NCBI RefSeq assembly: GCF_006352065.1
Contig: NZ_CP040915.1
Coordinates: 2,604,001 to 2,668,000, forward strand
DNA from: Georgenia yuyongxinii
Lineage (GTDB): Bacteria > Actinomycetota > Actinomycetes > Actinomycetales > Actinomycetaceae
DNA length: 64,000 nucleotides
Reading direction: 5' to 3'
Both the position numbers and the translations under genes were made by a program. The notes below the pieces were generated by a model. It did not search any database, had not been told where the DNA came from, and was given only the letters and a program-made list of their open reading frames with translations. Shown one piece after another: positions 38,341 through 47,050 of the stretch. Within the stretch, counting starts at the first letter, position 1. Each line of letters opens with the position of its first letter.

Positions 38341-39486
38341 TTAGCGGCGCCGGCGCGCCCGCACCTGGGCGAGGTCGTCGCGGTGGACGACGGCCCGTGG
38401 GTGCTGGTCGAACCCGTCGACGAGCTGGTGGCTGGACTTGCCCATGATCTCGGGGATCTCGGCGGCGCCGTAGGCGGTCAGCCCACGCGCGACGACGCCG
38501 TCGGGCCCCACCAGCTCCACGACGTCGCCGGCCTCGAAGTCGCCGTCCACACCCACCACGCCGGCGGCCAGCAGCGAGCGCTTGCCGTCGGTGACGGCGC
38601 GCGCGGCGCCGGCGTCGAGGTGCAGGCGGCCGCGCACCTGGGCGGCGTGGGCGAGCCAGAGCCGCCGGGCGGACTTGCGCTTGCCGGTGGCGGCGAACCA
38701 GGTGCCCACCTCCTCCCCCGCCAGCGCGGGGGCGATGTTGGCGGTGGAGGTGAGGACCACGGGGATGCCGGAGCCGGTGGCGATCGAGGCGGCGTCGAGC
38801 TTGGTGATCATGCCGCCGGTCCCGATGTCGCTGCCACGGCCGGTCACCTCGACCCCGGCCAGGTCGGCCGAGGTCGTCACCGACGGGATCAGCCGGGTGC
38901 CGGGCCGGGACGGCGGGCCGTCGTAGAGGCCATCGACGTCGGTGAGGAGCACGAGGGCGTCCGCGCGCACCAGGTGCGAGACGAGCGCGGCGAGCCGGTC
39001 GTTGTCACCGAAGCGGATCTCGTCGGTGGCCACCGTGTCGTTCTCGTTGACGATCGGGACGACGCCGAGGGTCAGGAGCCGCTCGAGAGCCCGTTGGGCG
39101 TTGGCGTAGTTGGTGCGCCGGATGAGGTCCTCGGCGGTGAGCAGCACCTGCCCCACCCGCCGGCCGTGGTAGGCGAATGCCTCGGTGTAGCGCGCCACGA
39201 GGATGCCTTGCCCGACGCTCGCGGTGGCCTGCGCCGTCGCCAGGTCCTTGGGCTTGCCGGGCAGCCCGAGCGGCATGATGCCGGCCGCGATGGCGCCGGA
39301 GGAGACGAGGACGACCTGCTGGCCCGCGGCGCGCCGATCGGCGAGCACCTGCACGAGGTGGTGGAGCACGGGCAGGTCGAGGCGGCCGTCCGGTGCGGTC
39401 AGGGACGACGAGCCCACCTTGACGACGATGCGCGGGGCCGTCGCCACGTCGGAACGGTTGACCAGATGGTTCACGCCGCACATCAT
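38341..39486 (-). CDS. proB: Glutamate 5-kinase
   Basis: A 381-residue ATP:glutamate 5-phosphotransferase, the first step of proline synthesis. The amino-acid-kinase domain shows RIVVKVGSSSLT, VSSGAIAAGIMPLGL, the ATP/glutamate segment VPIVNENDTVATDEIRFGDND and DVDGLYDGPP, then GTGGMITKLDAASIATGSGI. A C-terminal PUA domain (about 290-370) is complete. ATG 39486 is the first of two adjacent Met codons; GTG within DVATAPRIVV is a shorter option. In most actinobacteria proB directly follows obgE; here 3.3 kb of other genes intervene. proA is not in the window. Confidence 0.94.
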   Translation of the reverse strand: MMCGVNHLVNRSDVATAPRIVVKVGSSSLTAPDGRLDLPVLHHLVQVLADRRAAGQQVVLVSSGAIAAGIMPLGLPGKPKDLATAQATASVGQGILVARYTEAFAYHGRRVGQVLLTAEDLIRRTNYANAQRALERLLTLGVVPIVNENDTVATDEIRFGDNDRLAALVSHLVRADALVLLTDVDGLYDGPPSRPGTRLIPSVTTSADLAGVEVTGRGSDIGTGGMITKLDAASIATGSGIPVVLTSTANIAPALAGEEVGTWFAATGKRKSARRLWLAHAAQVRGRLHLDAGAARAVTDGKRSLLAAGVVGVDGDFEAGDVVELVGPDGVVARGLTAYGAAEIPEIMGKSSHQLVDGFDQHPRAVVHRDDLAQVRARRRR

Positions 39487-39757
39487 CGCGCACGTCGGAC
39501 GTCGCGGGCCGCGCCCGTCCAGCGGCGGCGGGCTCGCGGCGCTCGTCCGACGACGACGGAGACCGCGTTCATCGGGCCCGTCCGTGCCCTTCACTTGTCC
39601 CCCATGGTGGTCCGGTGCAGAATCTGGCCAGAACGCAGTGTGGACGGGCGGGACGCCGCCGAGGACGACGGCGACCGGTCGAGCAACGCGCCACGCGGGG
39701 GCCGACCGGCACCCGCCGGACCAGGACGGCGGTGGTCGACGTGAGGCTGTGGTCGAC

Positions 39758-41158
39758 GTGAGCACACCTGCACCTCTGACCGAAGAGCTCCTCGAGGCCT
39801 TCCGCCGCCGCGTGGGTGGGACGATGTTTCTCGCCGGCGAGCCCGGCTATGACGACGCCCGGCGCGTGTGGAACGGGATGATCGACCGCCGGCCGATCGC
39901 CGTCGTGCGCGCCGCGACGGTCGGAGACATCGGCGCCGTCGTGGACTTCGCCCGGGACATGGGTCTGCCGCTGGCCGTGCGCGGCGGGGGGCACGGTGTG
40001 GCGGGCCACGGCACGGTCGACGGTGGGATCGTCCTCGACCTAGGGAGCCTGCACTTCGTGGAGGTCGACGCGGCCGCCGGGACCGTCACGGCCGAGCCGG
40101 GCGCGACCCTCGCGGACCTCGACGCCGCGACCGCCGTCCACGACCTCGCGGTGCCCCTCGGCGTCGTGTCGATGACGGGGGTGGCCGGTCTGACGGTCGG
40201 CGGCGGCATCGGCTGGCTCACCCGTGCGCACGGCCTGACGGTCGACAACCTGATCGCGGCGGACGTCGTCACCGCCGGTGGCGGGACGGTCCACGCGAGC
40301 GCCGAGGAAAACCCGGACCTGTTCTGGGGCATTCGGGGCGGCGGCGGCAACTTCGGGGTCGTCTCCTCCTTCACCTTCCGCGCGCACCCGCTGCCACCCC
40401 TGGTCTACGCCGGGAACCTCGTCTACTACGAGGACCGGTGGATCGACGCGCTGCGCGCCTGGGAACAGTGGACGGCGGACCTGCCCGACGAGATGCAGTC
40501 GATCATCAGCTTCCTGGTCCCGCCGCCCGCCTGGGAGCTGGGCGACGCGCCGGTCATGCTCGTCGGGTTTGCGTGGGCCGGCTCGGACCACGAGGAGGGG
40601 GCCGCCGTCATCGCCCCGCTGCGGGCCGCCGCGACGGCGGACGTGGAGCTGGTCGAGCCGGTGCCGTGGCCGGCATGGCAGGGCCAGGCGGACGTCCTGT
40701 TCCCACGGAACTCACGCGCCTACTGGAAGAACACCGCCTTCGACCGGCTCGACGACGAGGTCATCGAGGCGATCGTGGTGCGCGCCGCCGAGCAGACCTG
40801 GCGGGGCACCGGGTTCGACATCCACCACATGGGCGGCGCGTCCGCCCGCGTGCCGGAGGACGCCACCGCCTTTCCCACCCGCGCCGCGCGCTACTGGCTC
40901 AACGTGTACGGCTTCTGGTCCGACCCGGCCGACGACGCCGAGCGGGGCGCGTTCGTGCGTGCCTTCGCCGCCGACATGGAGCCGTTCTCCACCGGCGCCC
41001 AGTACGTGAACTTCGTGGGCGTGGACGACCCCGGGGACCGCCACGGCCCGGCCGCACGCATCTGGGACGCGGAGAAGCTCGACCGGCTGCGGGCCCTCAA
41101 GCGCCGGTTCGACCCCGGGAACCTCTTCCGGCTGAACCACAACATCGCGCCGGAGTGA
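39758..41158 (+). CDS. FAD-binding oxidoreductase, berberine-bridge-enzyme-like
   Basis: A 466-residue flavoprotein of the PCMH/BBE type. The FAD domain includes RAATVGDIGAVVDFARDMGLPLAVRGGGHGVAGHG, where the His of RGGGH is the usual site of 8-alpha-histidyl FAD. SMTGVAGLTVGGGIGWLTRAHGLTVDNL follows. The C-terminal BBE motif GNLFRLNHNIAPE closes the protein. The second covalent Cys of the bicovalent subclass is not seen, so attachment is probably through His alone. These enzymes oxidise alcohols, sugars or alkaloid-like substrates. GTG 39758 begins the homologous N-terminus; a duplicated GGTCGACGTGAG element places a second GTG 18 nt upstream. It interrupts the usual obgE-proB arrangement. 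Confidence 0.88.
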   Translation: MSTPAPLTEELLEAFRRRVGGTMFLAGEPGYDDARRVWNGMIDRRPIAVVRAATVGDIGAVVDFARDMGLPLAVRGGGHGVAGHGTVDGGIVLDLGSLHFVEVDAAAGTVTAEPGATLADLDAATAVHDLAVPLGVVSMTGVAGLTVGGGIGWLTRAHGLTVDNLIAADVVTAGGGTVHASAEENPDLFWGIRGGGGNFGVVSSFTFRAHPLPPLVYAGNLVYYEDRWIDALRAWEQWTADLPDEMQSIISFLVPPPAWELGDAPVMLVGFAWAGSDHEEGAAVIAPLRAAATADVELVEPVPWPAWQGQADVLFPRNSRAYWKNTAFDRLDDEVIEAIVVRAAEQTWRGTGFDIHHMGGASARVPEDATAFPTRAARYWLNVYGFWSDPADDAERGAFVRAFAADMEPFSTGAQYVNFVGVDDPGDRHGPAARIWDAEKLDRLRALKRRFDPGNLFRLNHNIAPE

Positions 41159-41200
41159 TCTGGTCAGGCAGGAGTGATCGGGGCCGGCTGGAGCGACCGG

Positions 41201-42022
41201 TCACGCAGAACCGAAGTCGTTGATCGAGAACTCGGCGCCCAGCGGGTCCACTAGAGCCGCCGACCACATCCCGAAGCCCTCGGTTGGCGCCCGCAGCACC
41301 TGTCCGCCGACGGCCAGCGCCGTGTCGACCGTGGCCCGGGTGTCGTGGACGTTGAACTCCACGCCCCAGCGGGCCGGGGCGGGGGCCGTCTCGAGCCAGG
41401 CGACGATGTCGGTGAAGCCCGCGGGCGAACCGCCCTCCTCGTGCCCCTTCTTCCATCCGGGGTTGTCCGCGTCGACGACGTCGCCGTAGCCGGGCAGGCA
41501 CAGCATCGTGGCGGTGGACCCGCCGAAGTCGGCGGCCGCGACACGCCACCCGAAGACTGCCCCGTAGAACGTCTCGGCGGCGTCGAGGTCAGGCGTGCGC
41601 AGCGTGTTGAAGTTCCACGTGCCCGGGGCGTTCACGAGCTGCGCGCCGGGGTGCGCGGACGGCGCCCAGACACCCACCCCGGCGCCGGCAGGGTCGGTCA
41701 GCATCAGGGCGCGGCCGTCGGGCGGCACGGTGAGGTCCCGCTCGACGGCGGCCCCGCCCTTGGCGATGGCCTCGGTCGCGGCGCGGTCGGCGTCGTCGAC
41801 CCGGACGAAGGTCCGCCAGCTCGCCGGTCCCACACCGGTGCCCGCGATCCCCGCGACGTCCACCCCGTCGAGGCGGGCCCAGCGGTACGTGCCGTCGCCG
41901 TCGGACGAGAGGTCCTCGAACTGCCACCCGAACACGGTGCCGTAGAAGGCCGCGGCCCTGCCGGGGTCCGGCGAGGCGAGGTCGACCCAGCACGGGACGC
42001 CAGGGACGTAGGTCTTGGCCAC
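41201..42022 (-). CDS. Two-domain VOC family protein
   Basis: A 273-residue protein with two glyoxalase-fold modules in tandem. Module 1 is VPCWVDLASPDPGRAAAFYGTVFGWQFED...MLTDPAGAGVGVWAPS; module 2 is GTWNFNTLRTPDLDAAETFYGAVFGWRV...LVDPLGAEFSINDF. The shared AxFYGxVFGW signature is typical of the actinobacterial 'predicted enzyme related to lactoylglutathione lyase' group (CFP-30/27-kDa antigen-like). The GTG start follows GAGGAAGG. Downstream of the single-domain VOC gene in the same direction. Ligand unknown. Confidence 0.87.
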   Translation of the reverse strand: MAKTYVPGVPCWVDLASPDPGRAAAFYGTVFGWQFEDLSSDGDGTYRWARLDGVDVAGIAGTGVGPASWRTFVRVDDADRAATEAIAKGGAAVERDLTVPPDGRALMLTDPAGAGVGVWAPSAHPGAQLVNAPGTWNFNTLRTPDLDAAETFYGAVFGWRVAAADFGGSTATMLCLPGYGDVVDADNPGWKKGHEEGGSPAGFTDIVAWLETAPAPARWGVEFNVHDTRATVDTALAVGGQVLRAPTEGFGMWSAALVDPLGAEFSINDFGSA

Positions 42023-42065
42023 GGAACCTTCCTCTCGTCGGTCCACGAGGGCCGGCTCGCCCGGC

Positions 42066-42449
42066 TCAGGTCGCCGCCCACACCCCGACCTCGTTACCGC
42101 TGGGATCGGCGAAGTGGAACCGCCGACCACCGGGGAAGGTGTAGGGCTCGACGAGCACCCGGCCACCGGCCGCCGTCACGGCCGCCGCCGTGCGGTCGAG
42201 GTCCTCCGAGTACAGCAGCACCAGCGGGCCTCCGGCGCGCACGTCGGTGCTCACGGTCAGGCCACCCATCTCCGGCCCGCCAGGTGAGCCGCGGAACCCC
42301 GCGTACGCCGGCCCGTAGTCCTGGAACACCCACCCGAACGCAGCGGTGTAGAACGCCTTGGCGGCCTCGATGTCCGTGACGGCGATCTCGACGTAGTCGA
42401 TGGCGTGGTGGCGATGCCCGTCATCGCCGGCCGCGACACCCTCAGCCAT
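42066..42449 (-). CDS. Single-domain VOC family protein
   Basis: A 127-residue glyoxalase-fold protein: HAIDYVEIAVTDIEAAKAFYTAAFGWVFQDYGPAYAGF, then a strand-rich middle and FHFADPSGNEVGVWAAT. Metal-type positions are His in HAIDYVEI and Glu in NEVGVW. ATG 42449 overlaps the upstream small ORF by 8 nt. Followed after 43 nt by the two-domain VOC gene; they are probably co-transcribed and distantly related by duplication. Confidence 0.87.
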   Translation of the reverse strand: MAEGVAAGDDGHRHHAIDYVEIAVTDIEAAKAFYTAAFGWVFQDYGPAYAGFRGSPGGPEMGGLTVSTDVRAGGPLVLLYSEDLDRTAAAVTAAGGRVLVEPYTFPGGRRFHFADPSGNEVGVWAAT

Positions 42450-42648
42450 GTCCGCCCCTGCGGTGCTTGGCCCTGGCGGTCTCCTCACCCGGAGCGGAGT
42501 CCCGGTGCGCGCTCGCGGCCGGGTCTCCCCCGCCCTCGTCTCCGTGGACGCTCGGTGACAGGCCCAGGTCGTCCGCGGTGTCCGTCGCGTCCTCCGCACC
42601 ACCGAAAGTCAGGTCGGCGGCACCCGGCTTCTGTTCCTTCTTCTCCAT
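42442..42648 (-). CDS. Small acidic hypothetical protein (68 aa)
   Basis: A 68-residue hydrophilic protein: MEKKEQKPGAADLTFGGAED, then a Thr/Asp/Gly-rich middle and a basic end (ARAKHRRGGHG). Predicted to be disordered. Its end overlaps the VOC gene start by 8 nt, an arrangement consistent with coupling. The Shine-Dalgarno (GTTGAG) is poor. I do not recognise a family; codon bias is as in neighbours. Confidence 0.42.
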   Translation of the reverse strand: MEKKEQKPGAADLTFGGAEDATDTADDLGLSPSVHGDEGGGDPAASAHRDSAPGEETARAKHRRGGHG

Positions 42649-42762
42649 GGCTCAACCGTGGCACCGCGCGTGCCATCCGGCACCCCCGGGCGTCAGCGCT
42701 GGAGGAGCGCCGCTGCGGAGATGCCCTCCCGGGTGCGCCCGTCACCGAACGTCGACGAGACC

Positions 42763-42796
42763 ATGACATCTCGCCGAGAAGATGACATCTCGCGGG
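42763..42796. repeat. Dispersed repeat, copy 1 (ATGACATCTCGC pair)
   Basis: Two direct copies of ATGACATCTCGC (42763-42774, 42782-42793) lie 19 bp apart with CGAGAAG between them, in the obgE 3' intergenic space. A nearly identical structure in opposite orientation is inside cydC at 61519-61548. Confidence 0.65.
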
Positions 42797-42821
42797 CAAA
42801 GGGGGGCGCGACGGCGGGGGG

Positions 42822-44342
42822 CTACTGCTCGTCGTCCGGCTTCGTCCAGCGGCCGGACTCCCGCTCGGTCCACAGCTCGTCCCGGGCCGCGGCCTTGGCG
42901 TCCATGAGGTCGTGGTAGCCGCGGCGCTTCTCGGCGCGGGTGGGCCGGGCGGTGTCCTCCAGGCGCAGGTCCGTCCCGCGGGGGCCGAGCAGCTCGGCAC
43001 CGGTCTGCAGGGTGGGCTCCCAGTCGAACACGACACCACCCTCTACGGGTCCGATGACCACGGTGTCGCCGCCGACGGCGCCGGCCTTGTAAAGATGGTC
43101 CTCGACGCCGACCTTCGCCAGCCGGTCGGCGAGGTAGCCGACGGCCTCGTCGTTGTTGAAGTCGGTCTGCCGCACCCAGCGCTCCGGCTTGGCGCCGCGG
43201 ACCTGGTAGAACACCCCGTCGGGCCCGTTCTGGCGGGTGACGATGAAGCCGGCGTCGTCGACCGCCTTGGGGCGCAGGATGACGCGGGTGGCCTCGGCGA
43301 CGGGCGCCTCAGCGCGTGCCTTGGCCACGATCTCGGCCAGGGCGAAGGAGAGCGGGCGCAGCCCCTCGTGGCTCGCCGTCGAGACCTCGAAGACCCGCAG
43401 CCCGCGGGCCTCGAGGTCGGGGCGGACCATCTCCGCCAGCTCGCGGGCCTCGGGCACGTCGATCTTGTTGAGCACCACCACCCGGGGGCGTTCCATGAGC
43501 GGCACCCGCCCACCGGCGATGTCCAGGTCCCCGGCGTAGGCGCCGAGCTCGGTCTCGATGGTGTCGAGGTCACTGACGGGGTCGCGGCCGGGCTCGAGGG
43601 TGGCGCAGTCCAGCACGTGCACGATGACCGCGCAACGCTCGATGTGCCGCAGAAACTCCAGACCCAGGCCCTTGCCCTCGGAGGCGCCGGGGATGAGGCC
43701 GGGCACGTCGGCGACGGTGTAGCGCTCCTCGCCGGCCTGCACCACGCCCAGGTTGGGCACCAGGGTGGTGAAGGGGTAGTCGGCGATCTTCGGGCGCGCG
43801 GCGGACATGGCCGCGATGAGGGACGACTTGCCGGCGCTGGGGAAGCCGACGAGCGCGACGTCGGCCACAGACTTCAGTTCCAGGACGAGATCGACCGTCT
43901 CGCCCTCCTCGCCGAGAAGGGCGAAGCCCGGCGCCTTGCGGCGCGGCGACGCGAGGGCGGCGTTGCCCAGGCCACCGTGGCCCCCGGAGGCCGCCACGAA
44001 CCGGGTGCCCGCGCCCACGAGGTCGGCGAGCACCTCCCCGTCGGCGGACTTCACGACGGTGCCGTCGGGCACGGGGAGGATCAGGTCCTCGCCGGTCTTG
44101 CCGGCGCGCATGTCGCCGGCGCCCTGGGTGCCGGAGGTGGCCCGCTGGTGGGGGGCGTGGTGGTAGGCGAGCAGGGTGGTGGTCTGCGGGTCGACCACGA
44201 GCACGACGTCGCCGCCGCGGCCGCCGTTGGCGCCGTCGGGGCCGGCCAGGGGCTTGAACTTCTCGCGCCGGATGGACGCGACCCCGTTCCCGCCGTTGCC
44301 GGCGGCCACGTGGAGCACCACGCGGTCTACGAAGGTGGCCAT
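42822..44342 (-). CDS. obgE: GTPase ObgE/CgtA
   Basis: A 506-residue ribosome-associated GTPase. The N-terminal Obg domain (about 1-158) is glycine-rich: [31 protein letters not shown]. The G domain shows G1 GFPSAGKSS (about 166), switch [18 protein letters not shown] and G4 NKIDV. A C-terminal OCT domain follows ([55 protein letters not shown]). After the OCT domain comes an acidic/basic tail of about 60 residues. It controls 50S assembly and growth. It lies third in the rplU-rpmA-obgE block with a strong hairpin before it. Confidence 0.96.
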   Translation of the reverse strand: MATFVDRVVLHVAAGNGGNGVASIRREKFKPLAGPDGANGGRGGDVVLVVDPQTTTLLAYHHAPHQRATSGTQGAGDMRAGKTGEDLILPVPDGTVVKSADGEVLADLVGAGTRFVAASGGHGGLGNAALASPRRKAPGFALLGEEGETVDLVLELKSVADVALVGFPSAGKSSLIAAMSAARPKIADYPFTTLVPNLGVVQAGEERYTVADVPGLIPGASEGKGLGLEFLRHIERCAVIVHVLDCATLEPGRDPVSDLDTIETELGAYAGDLDIAGGRVPLMERPRVVVLNKIDVPEARELAEMVRPDLEARGLRVFEVSTASHEGLRPLSFALAEIVAKARAEAPVAEATRVILRPKAVDDAGFIVTRQNGPDGVFYQVRGAKPERWVRQTDFNNDEAVGYLADRLAKVGVEDHLYKAGAVGGDTVVIGPVEGGVVFDWEPTLQTGAELLGPRGTDLRLEDTARPTRAEKRRGYHDLMDAKAAARDELWTERESGRWTKPDDEQ

Positions 44343-44447
44343 CGCCGTCGTCCTCTTTCTTGCCTCAGTTGGTGGCAGGGTGCCCGGCAGCCAGGTGGCG
44401 CCGGCCCGTACCCAGTCTGCCTGCCGGGACCGGCGGCGGACATGCGA

Positions 44448-44480
44448 CAGGGGCGGACGGCGTCACGCCGTCCGCCCCTG
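44448..44480. terminator. Hairpin between rpmA and obgE
   Basis: A perfect 15-bp stem (CAGGGGCGGACGGCG and complement) with a TCA loop lies 21 nt after the rpmA stop. It may end the ribosomal-protein transcript or reduce read-through into obgE. Confidence 0.85.
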
Positions 44481-44501
44481 TTCGAGCGTCTCGTGTGTGG
44501 C

Positions 44502-44759
44502 TCAGGCGTCGACCAGGACCACGTCGACGACCTTGCGCCCACGGCGGGAGCCGAACGCCACGGCGCCGGCCTCGAGGGCGAACAGGGTGTCGTCCTTGCC
44601 ACGGCCGACGTTGTTGCCGGGGTGGAAGTGCGTGCCGCGCTGGCGCACGATGATCTCGCCGGCCTTGACGACCTGACCGCCGAAGCGCTTCACACCGAGG
44701 CGCTGCGCGTTGGAGTCGCGGCCGTTCCGGGAGGAGCTGGCGCCCTTCTTGTGTGCCAT
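44502..44759 (-). CDS. rpmA: 50S ribosomal protein L27
   Basis: An 85-residue protein beginning [29 protein letters not shown], the invariant N-terminus whose tail reaches the peptidyl-transferase centre. No Firmicutes-type N-terminal extension. Located 60 nt downstream of rplU, as in almost all bacteria. Confidence 0.98.
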   Translation of the reverse strand: MAHKKGASSSRNGRDSNAQRLGVKRFGGQVVKAGEIIVRQRGTHFHPGNNVGRGKDDTLFALEAGAVAFGSRRGRKVVDVVLVDA

Positions 44760-44819
44760 CTCGAACCTGCTTTCGTTCTCGTCTTCGTCAGGAGGAACGG
44801 GCCCGTGGGGGCCGCGGAC

Positions 44820-45140
44820 TTACTTGATACCGGTGACCTTGAGGCGGGTCAGCTTCGAGCGGTAACCCATGCGCTTGCGGTAGCCGGTCTTGTTCTTGTA
44901 CTTCATGATCGAGATCTTCGGGCCCTTCTCGGCCCGCACGATCTCGGCAGTCACCTTGACCTTGTCCAGGTCGCCGGCGGCCGTGGTGACCTTGTCACCG
45001 TCGACGAGCATGATCGGCTCGAGCTCGACGGTCTCGCCGACCTCACCGGTCAGCTTGTCGACGACGACGACGTCGCCGACGGACACCTTCTCCTGACGGC
45101 CGCCGGCCTTGACGATCGCGTACACCACGTTGCTGCTCAT
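44820..45140 (-). CDS. rplU: 50S ribosomal protein L21
   Basis: 106 residues including [44 protein letters not shown] and the C-terminal [26 protein letters not shown], both diagnostic. The ATG at 45140 gives a four-residue extension (MSSN) before the usual VVYAIV start; CAGAG lies upstream. First gene of the rplU-rpmA-(obgE) block. rne, normally just upstream, is 6.7 kb away. Confidence 0.97.
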   Translation of the reverse strand: MSSNVVYAIVKAGGRQEKVSVGDVVVVDKLTGEVGETVELEPIMLVDGDKVTTAAGDLDKVKVTAEIVRAEKGPKISIMKYKNKTGYRKRMGYRSKLTRLKVTGIK

Positions 45141-45340
45141 CTCTGTCGTTTCGGCTGTGTTCTCCACGCACCTGCGCCCGGCCGCACGGCGGTCAGGGGG
45201 ACACGCAAGAATTAATTCGCGGCGCACCGGGAGGGGCGCACCGACGCTCTAGGTTACGGGAGCCATGGCCCCTGGGCAAATGTCAGCGGCCCCGTGGCCC
45301 GTCCGTCGCCGTGTGGGATCTGGCACATACGGACCTGCGA

Positions 45341-45382
45341 GAACCCTCGCCAGCATACGTCGAACCCGCGCCAGCATACGTC
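45341..45382 (+). repeat. 21-bp tandem repeat upstream of the SRPBCC gene
   Basis: Two units of 21 bp (45341-45361, 45362-45382), each starting GAACCC and ending CGCCAGCATACGTC, differ at one base. A 21-bp period (two helical turns) 50-90 nt before a start codon would suit a pair of operator sites. Confidence 0.5.
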
Positions 45383-45432
45383 GGCGCTGGTTGGGCCCTG
45401 GCGCAGACAGGGCCCCACTACGCTTCCGGCTC

Positions 45433-45882
45433 ATGAGGTACACCGAGGAGATCGAGATCGCCCTGCCCCGCGACGAGGTGGTCCGCCTCTTCACCGACCT
45501 GGCGAGCCTGCCCAAGTGGCAGAAGGGCCTGCAGTCGGTCGGGCTGCTCTCCGGCGAGGCGTTTCAGGTCGGTGCGCGCACCCGGCTCGTGTTCCTCACG
45601 GGGAAGCGGCGCATGGAGATGATCGAGACGATCACCCACAACGCGCTGCCCGAGGCGCTGCACGCTGTCTACGACACCAAGGGTGTGCACAACGTCTGCG
45701 AGAACTACCTCACCGAGGTCGCGCCGGACCGTACCCGGTGGGTCACCCCCAACGTGTTTGAGTTCAGCGGCCCGATGAGGATCATCGGCCTGCTGTTCGG
45801 CCGCTCGTTCTCGAAGGAGACGAGAGAGCAGATGCGCCGGTTCAAGGAGTTCGCCGAGCACGGCACCGATGTGCGCGGCTGA
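45433..45882 (+). CDS. SRPBCC (polyketide-cyclase-like) family protein
   Basis: A 149-residue START/Bet-v1-fold protein: MRYTEEIEIALPRDEVVRLFTDLASLPKWQKGLQSVGLLSGEAFQVGARTRLVF, a mid-strand region and a long C-terminal helix (FSKETREQMRRFKEFAEHG). Such proteins bind hydrophobic ligands in an internal cavity. ATG 45433 is adopted because it starts the first strand, as in the family; upstream in-frame residues are unrelated. Monocistronic or followed by the incomplete ORF at 46030. Ligand unknown. Confidence 0.85.
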   Translation: MRYTEEIEIALPRDEVVRLFTDLASLPKWQKGLQSVGLLSGEAFQVGARTRLVFLTGKRRMEMIETITHNALPEALHAVYDTKGVHNVCENYLTEVAPDRTRWVTPNVFEFSGPMRIIGLLFGRSFSKETREQMRRFKEFAEHGTDVRG

Positions 45883-46029
45883 GGCCGACGGCGTCGGCCG
45901 GCGTGCTCGAGGGCGCGCCGGCATCTCGACACCTACCTCGACACGGAGGCCGAGCGGTACCTGACCACCGATGAGCGCGTCCTCGTCGACGCCGAGCGGC
46001 AGCTCGACCCGGCCGGCGCGGTTGCCCGG

Positions 46030-46311
46030 GTGACGGGGCCTGAGGCACTGGTGGCCACGCTGTCGGGTTTCCTCGACCCGGCGTGGGTGATGCCTGACCC
46101 TGCCGACGCCCGCACTCAGCTGCACGTGGTCGAGGGCCTGGTCCGCTGGATCGTCGGACGCGGGCTCGTGGAGCAGGAGGGCATGGCTTGCTACCTCCTC
46201 GAGGTCGAGGTGAGCCTGGCCCACGCCGTTGACGTCGTCCGGGAGCGGAGCCGACCCGACGTCGGCTCGGAGAGTGCGCCGCCGTCAGCAGGAGCCGCCG
46301 TCACCGACTGA
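46030..46311 (+). CDS. Hypothetical protein, probably 5'-incomplete
   Basis: The frame is open from the stop of the SRPBCC gene (45882). From about 45922 it reads like real protein: HLDTYLDTEAERYLTTDERV, then an Ala/Val-rich segment with VTGPEALVATLSGFLDPAWVMPDP and a helix LVRWIVGRGLVEQEGMACYLLEVEV. No ATG, GTG or TTG occurs in frame before GTG 46030, which would cut off the first ~36 coding-like residues. Either the gene lost its start, or translation re-initiates after the SRPBCC gene from a rare codon. Family not recognised. Confidence 0.4.
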   Translation: MTGPEALVATLSGFLDPAWVMPDPADARTQLHVVEGLVRWIVGRGLVEQEGMACYLLEVEVSLAHAVDVVRERSRPDVGSESAPPSAGAAVTD

Positions 46312-46336
46312 CCGGGCGCGTTCCTCGCTGGGCGAC

Positions 46337-46993
46337 TCAGTCCGTCAGCTCAGCCAGCGCCACGGCCACCCGGGTGGGACCGGTGATGACCTCGGCGACG
46401 AGCCCGATCGTCGCCGGATCGTCCAGCGCCGCGCAGATCACCCGGGCGACGTCCTCACGCGGCACGGGCCCGTGGCCCGTCTCGCGCGCCATCGTCACGG
46501 TCCCGGTGCCGGGCTCGTCGGTAAGGCCACCGGGCCGGATGATCGTCCAGTCGAGGTCGCGGGCCATGAGGTCCTCGTCGGCGGCCTTCTTCGCGTCGAG
46601 GTACGCGGCGAACACCTCCTCCTGTCCAGGCGCGCTGCCGGTCGCGGCGCCCATGGCCGAGACCATGACGTAGCGGCGCACGCCGGCAAGCTCCGCGGCG
46701 TCAGCGAGCAGGGCCGCGGCGGCGCGGTCGACGGTGTCCTTCCGGGCTGCCCCGCTGCCCGGGCCCGCCCCGGCCGCGAAAACCACCGCGTCTGCGCCGC
46801 GCAGGATCGGCGCCAGCTCCGCGGCGCTCTGGCGCTCCAGGTCGAAGACCACCGGCTCGGCACTGACGTCGGTGAGGTCCGCGGCGTGGTCGGGGTTACG
46901 GATCAGGCCGACCACCTCGTCCCCTCGGGTGGCGAGCTGCCGCTCGAGGATGCGGGCGATCTTGCCGTGCCCACCGGCGATGACGACTCTCAT
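46337..46993 (-). CDS. SDR-family NAD(P)H-binding protein (YwnB-like)
   Basis: A 218-residue atypical SDR. The N-terminal dinucleotide motif is VVIAGGHGKIARILERQL (GGxGxxA) and the strand VVFAAGAGPGSG follows. The segment RRYVMVSAMGA has the Ser position, but the catalytic YxxxK is replaced by AYLDAKKAADEDL with Tyr-x3-Lys (AYLDAKK) present. DLDWTIIRPGGLTDEPGTGTV is typical of the NAD(P)H-binding NmrA-like group. The start at ATG 46993 removes a non-homologous upstream extension. No operon partners. Confidence 0.86.
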   Translation of the reverse strand: MRVVIAGGHGKIARILERQLATRGDEVVGLIRNPDHAADLTDVSAEPVVFDLERQSAAELAPILRGADAVVFAAGAGPGSGAARKDTVDRAAAALLADAAELAGVRRYVMVSAMGAATGSAPGQEEVFAAYLDAKKAADEDLMARDLDWTIIRPGGLTDEPGTGTVTMARETGHGPVPREDVARVICAALDDPATIGLVAEVITGPTRVAVALAELTD

Positions 46994-47050
46994 GGAGCCG
47001 ACGTTACGGCGTCCTGCCGCGACGCGGCCAACCGCCGTCACCTTCGGGCA

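Noticed and set aside
39203-39757. Upstream extension of the FAD oxidoreductase frame
   Set aside because: The in-frame extension overlaps proB antisense and is Arg/Pro-rich; homology begins at the GTG 39758.
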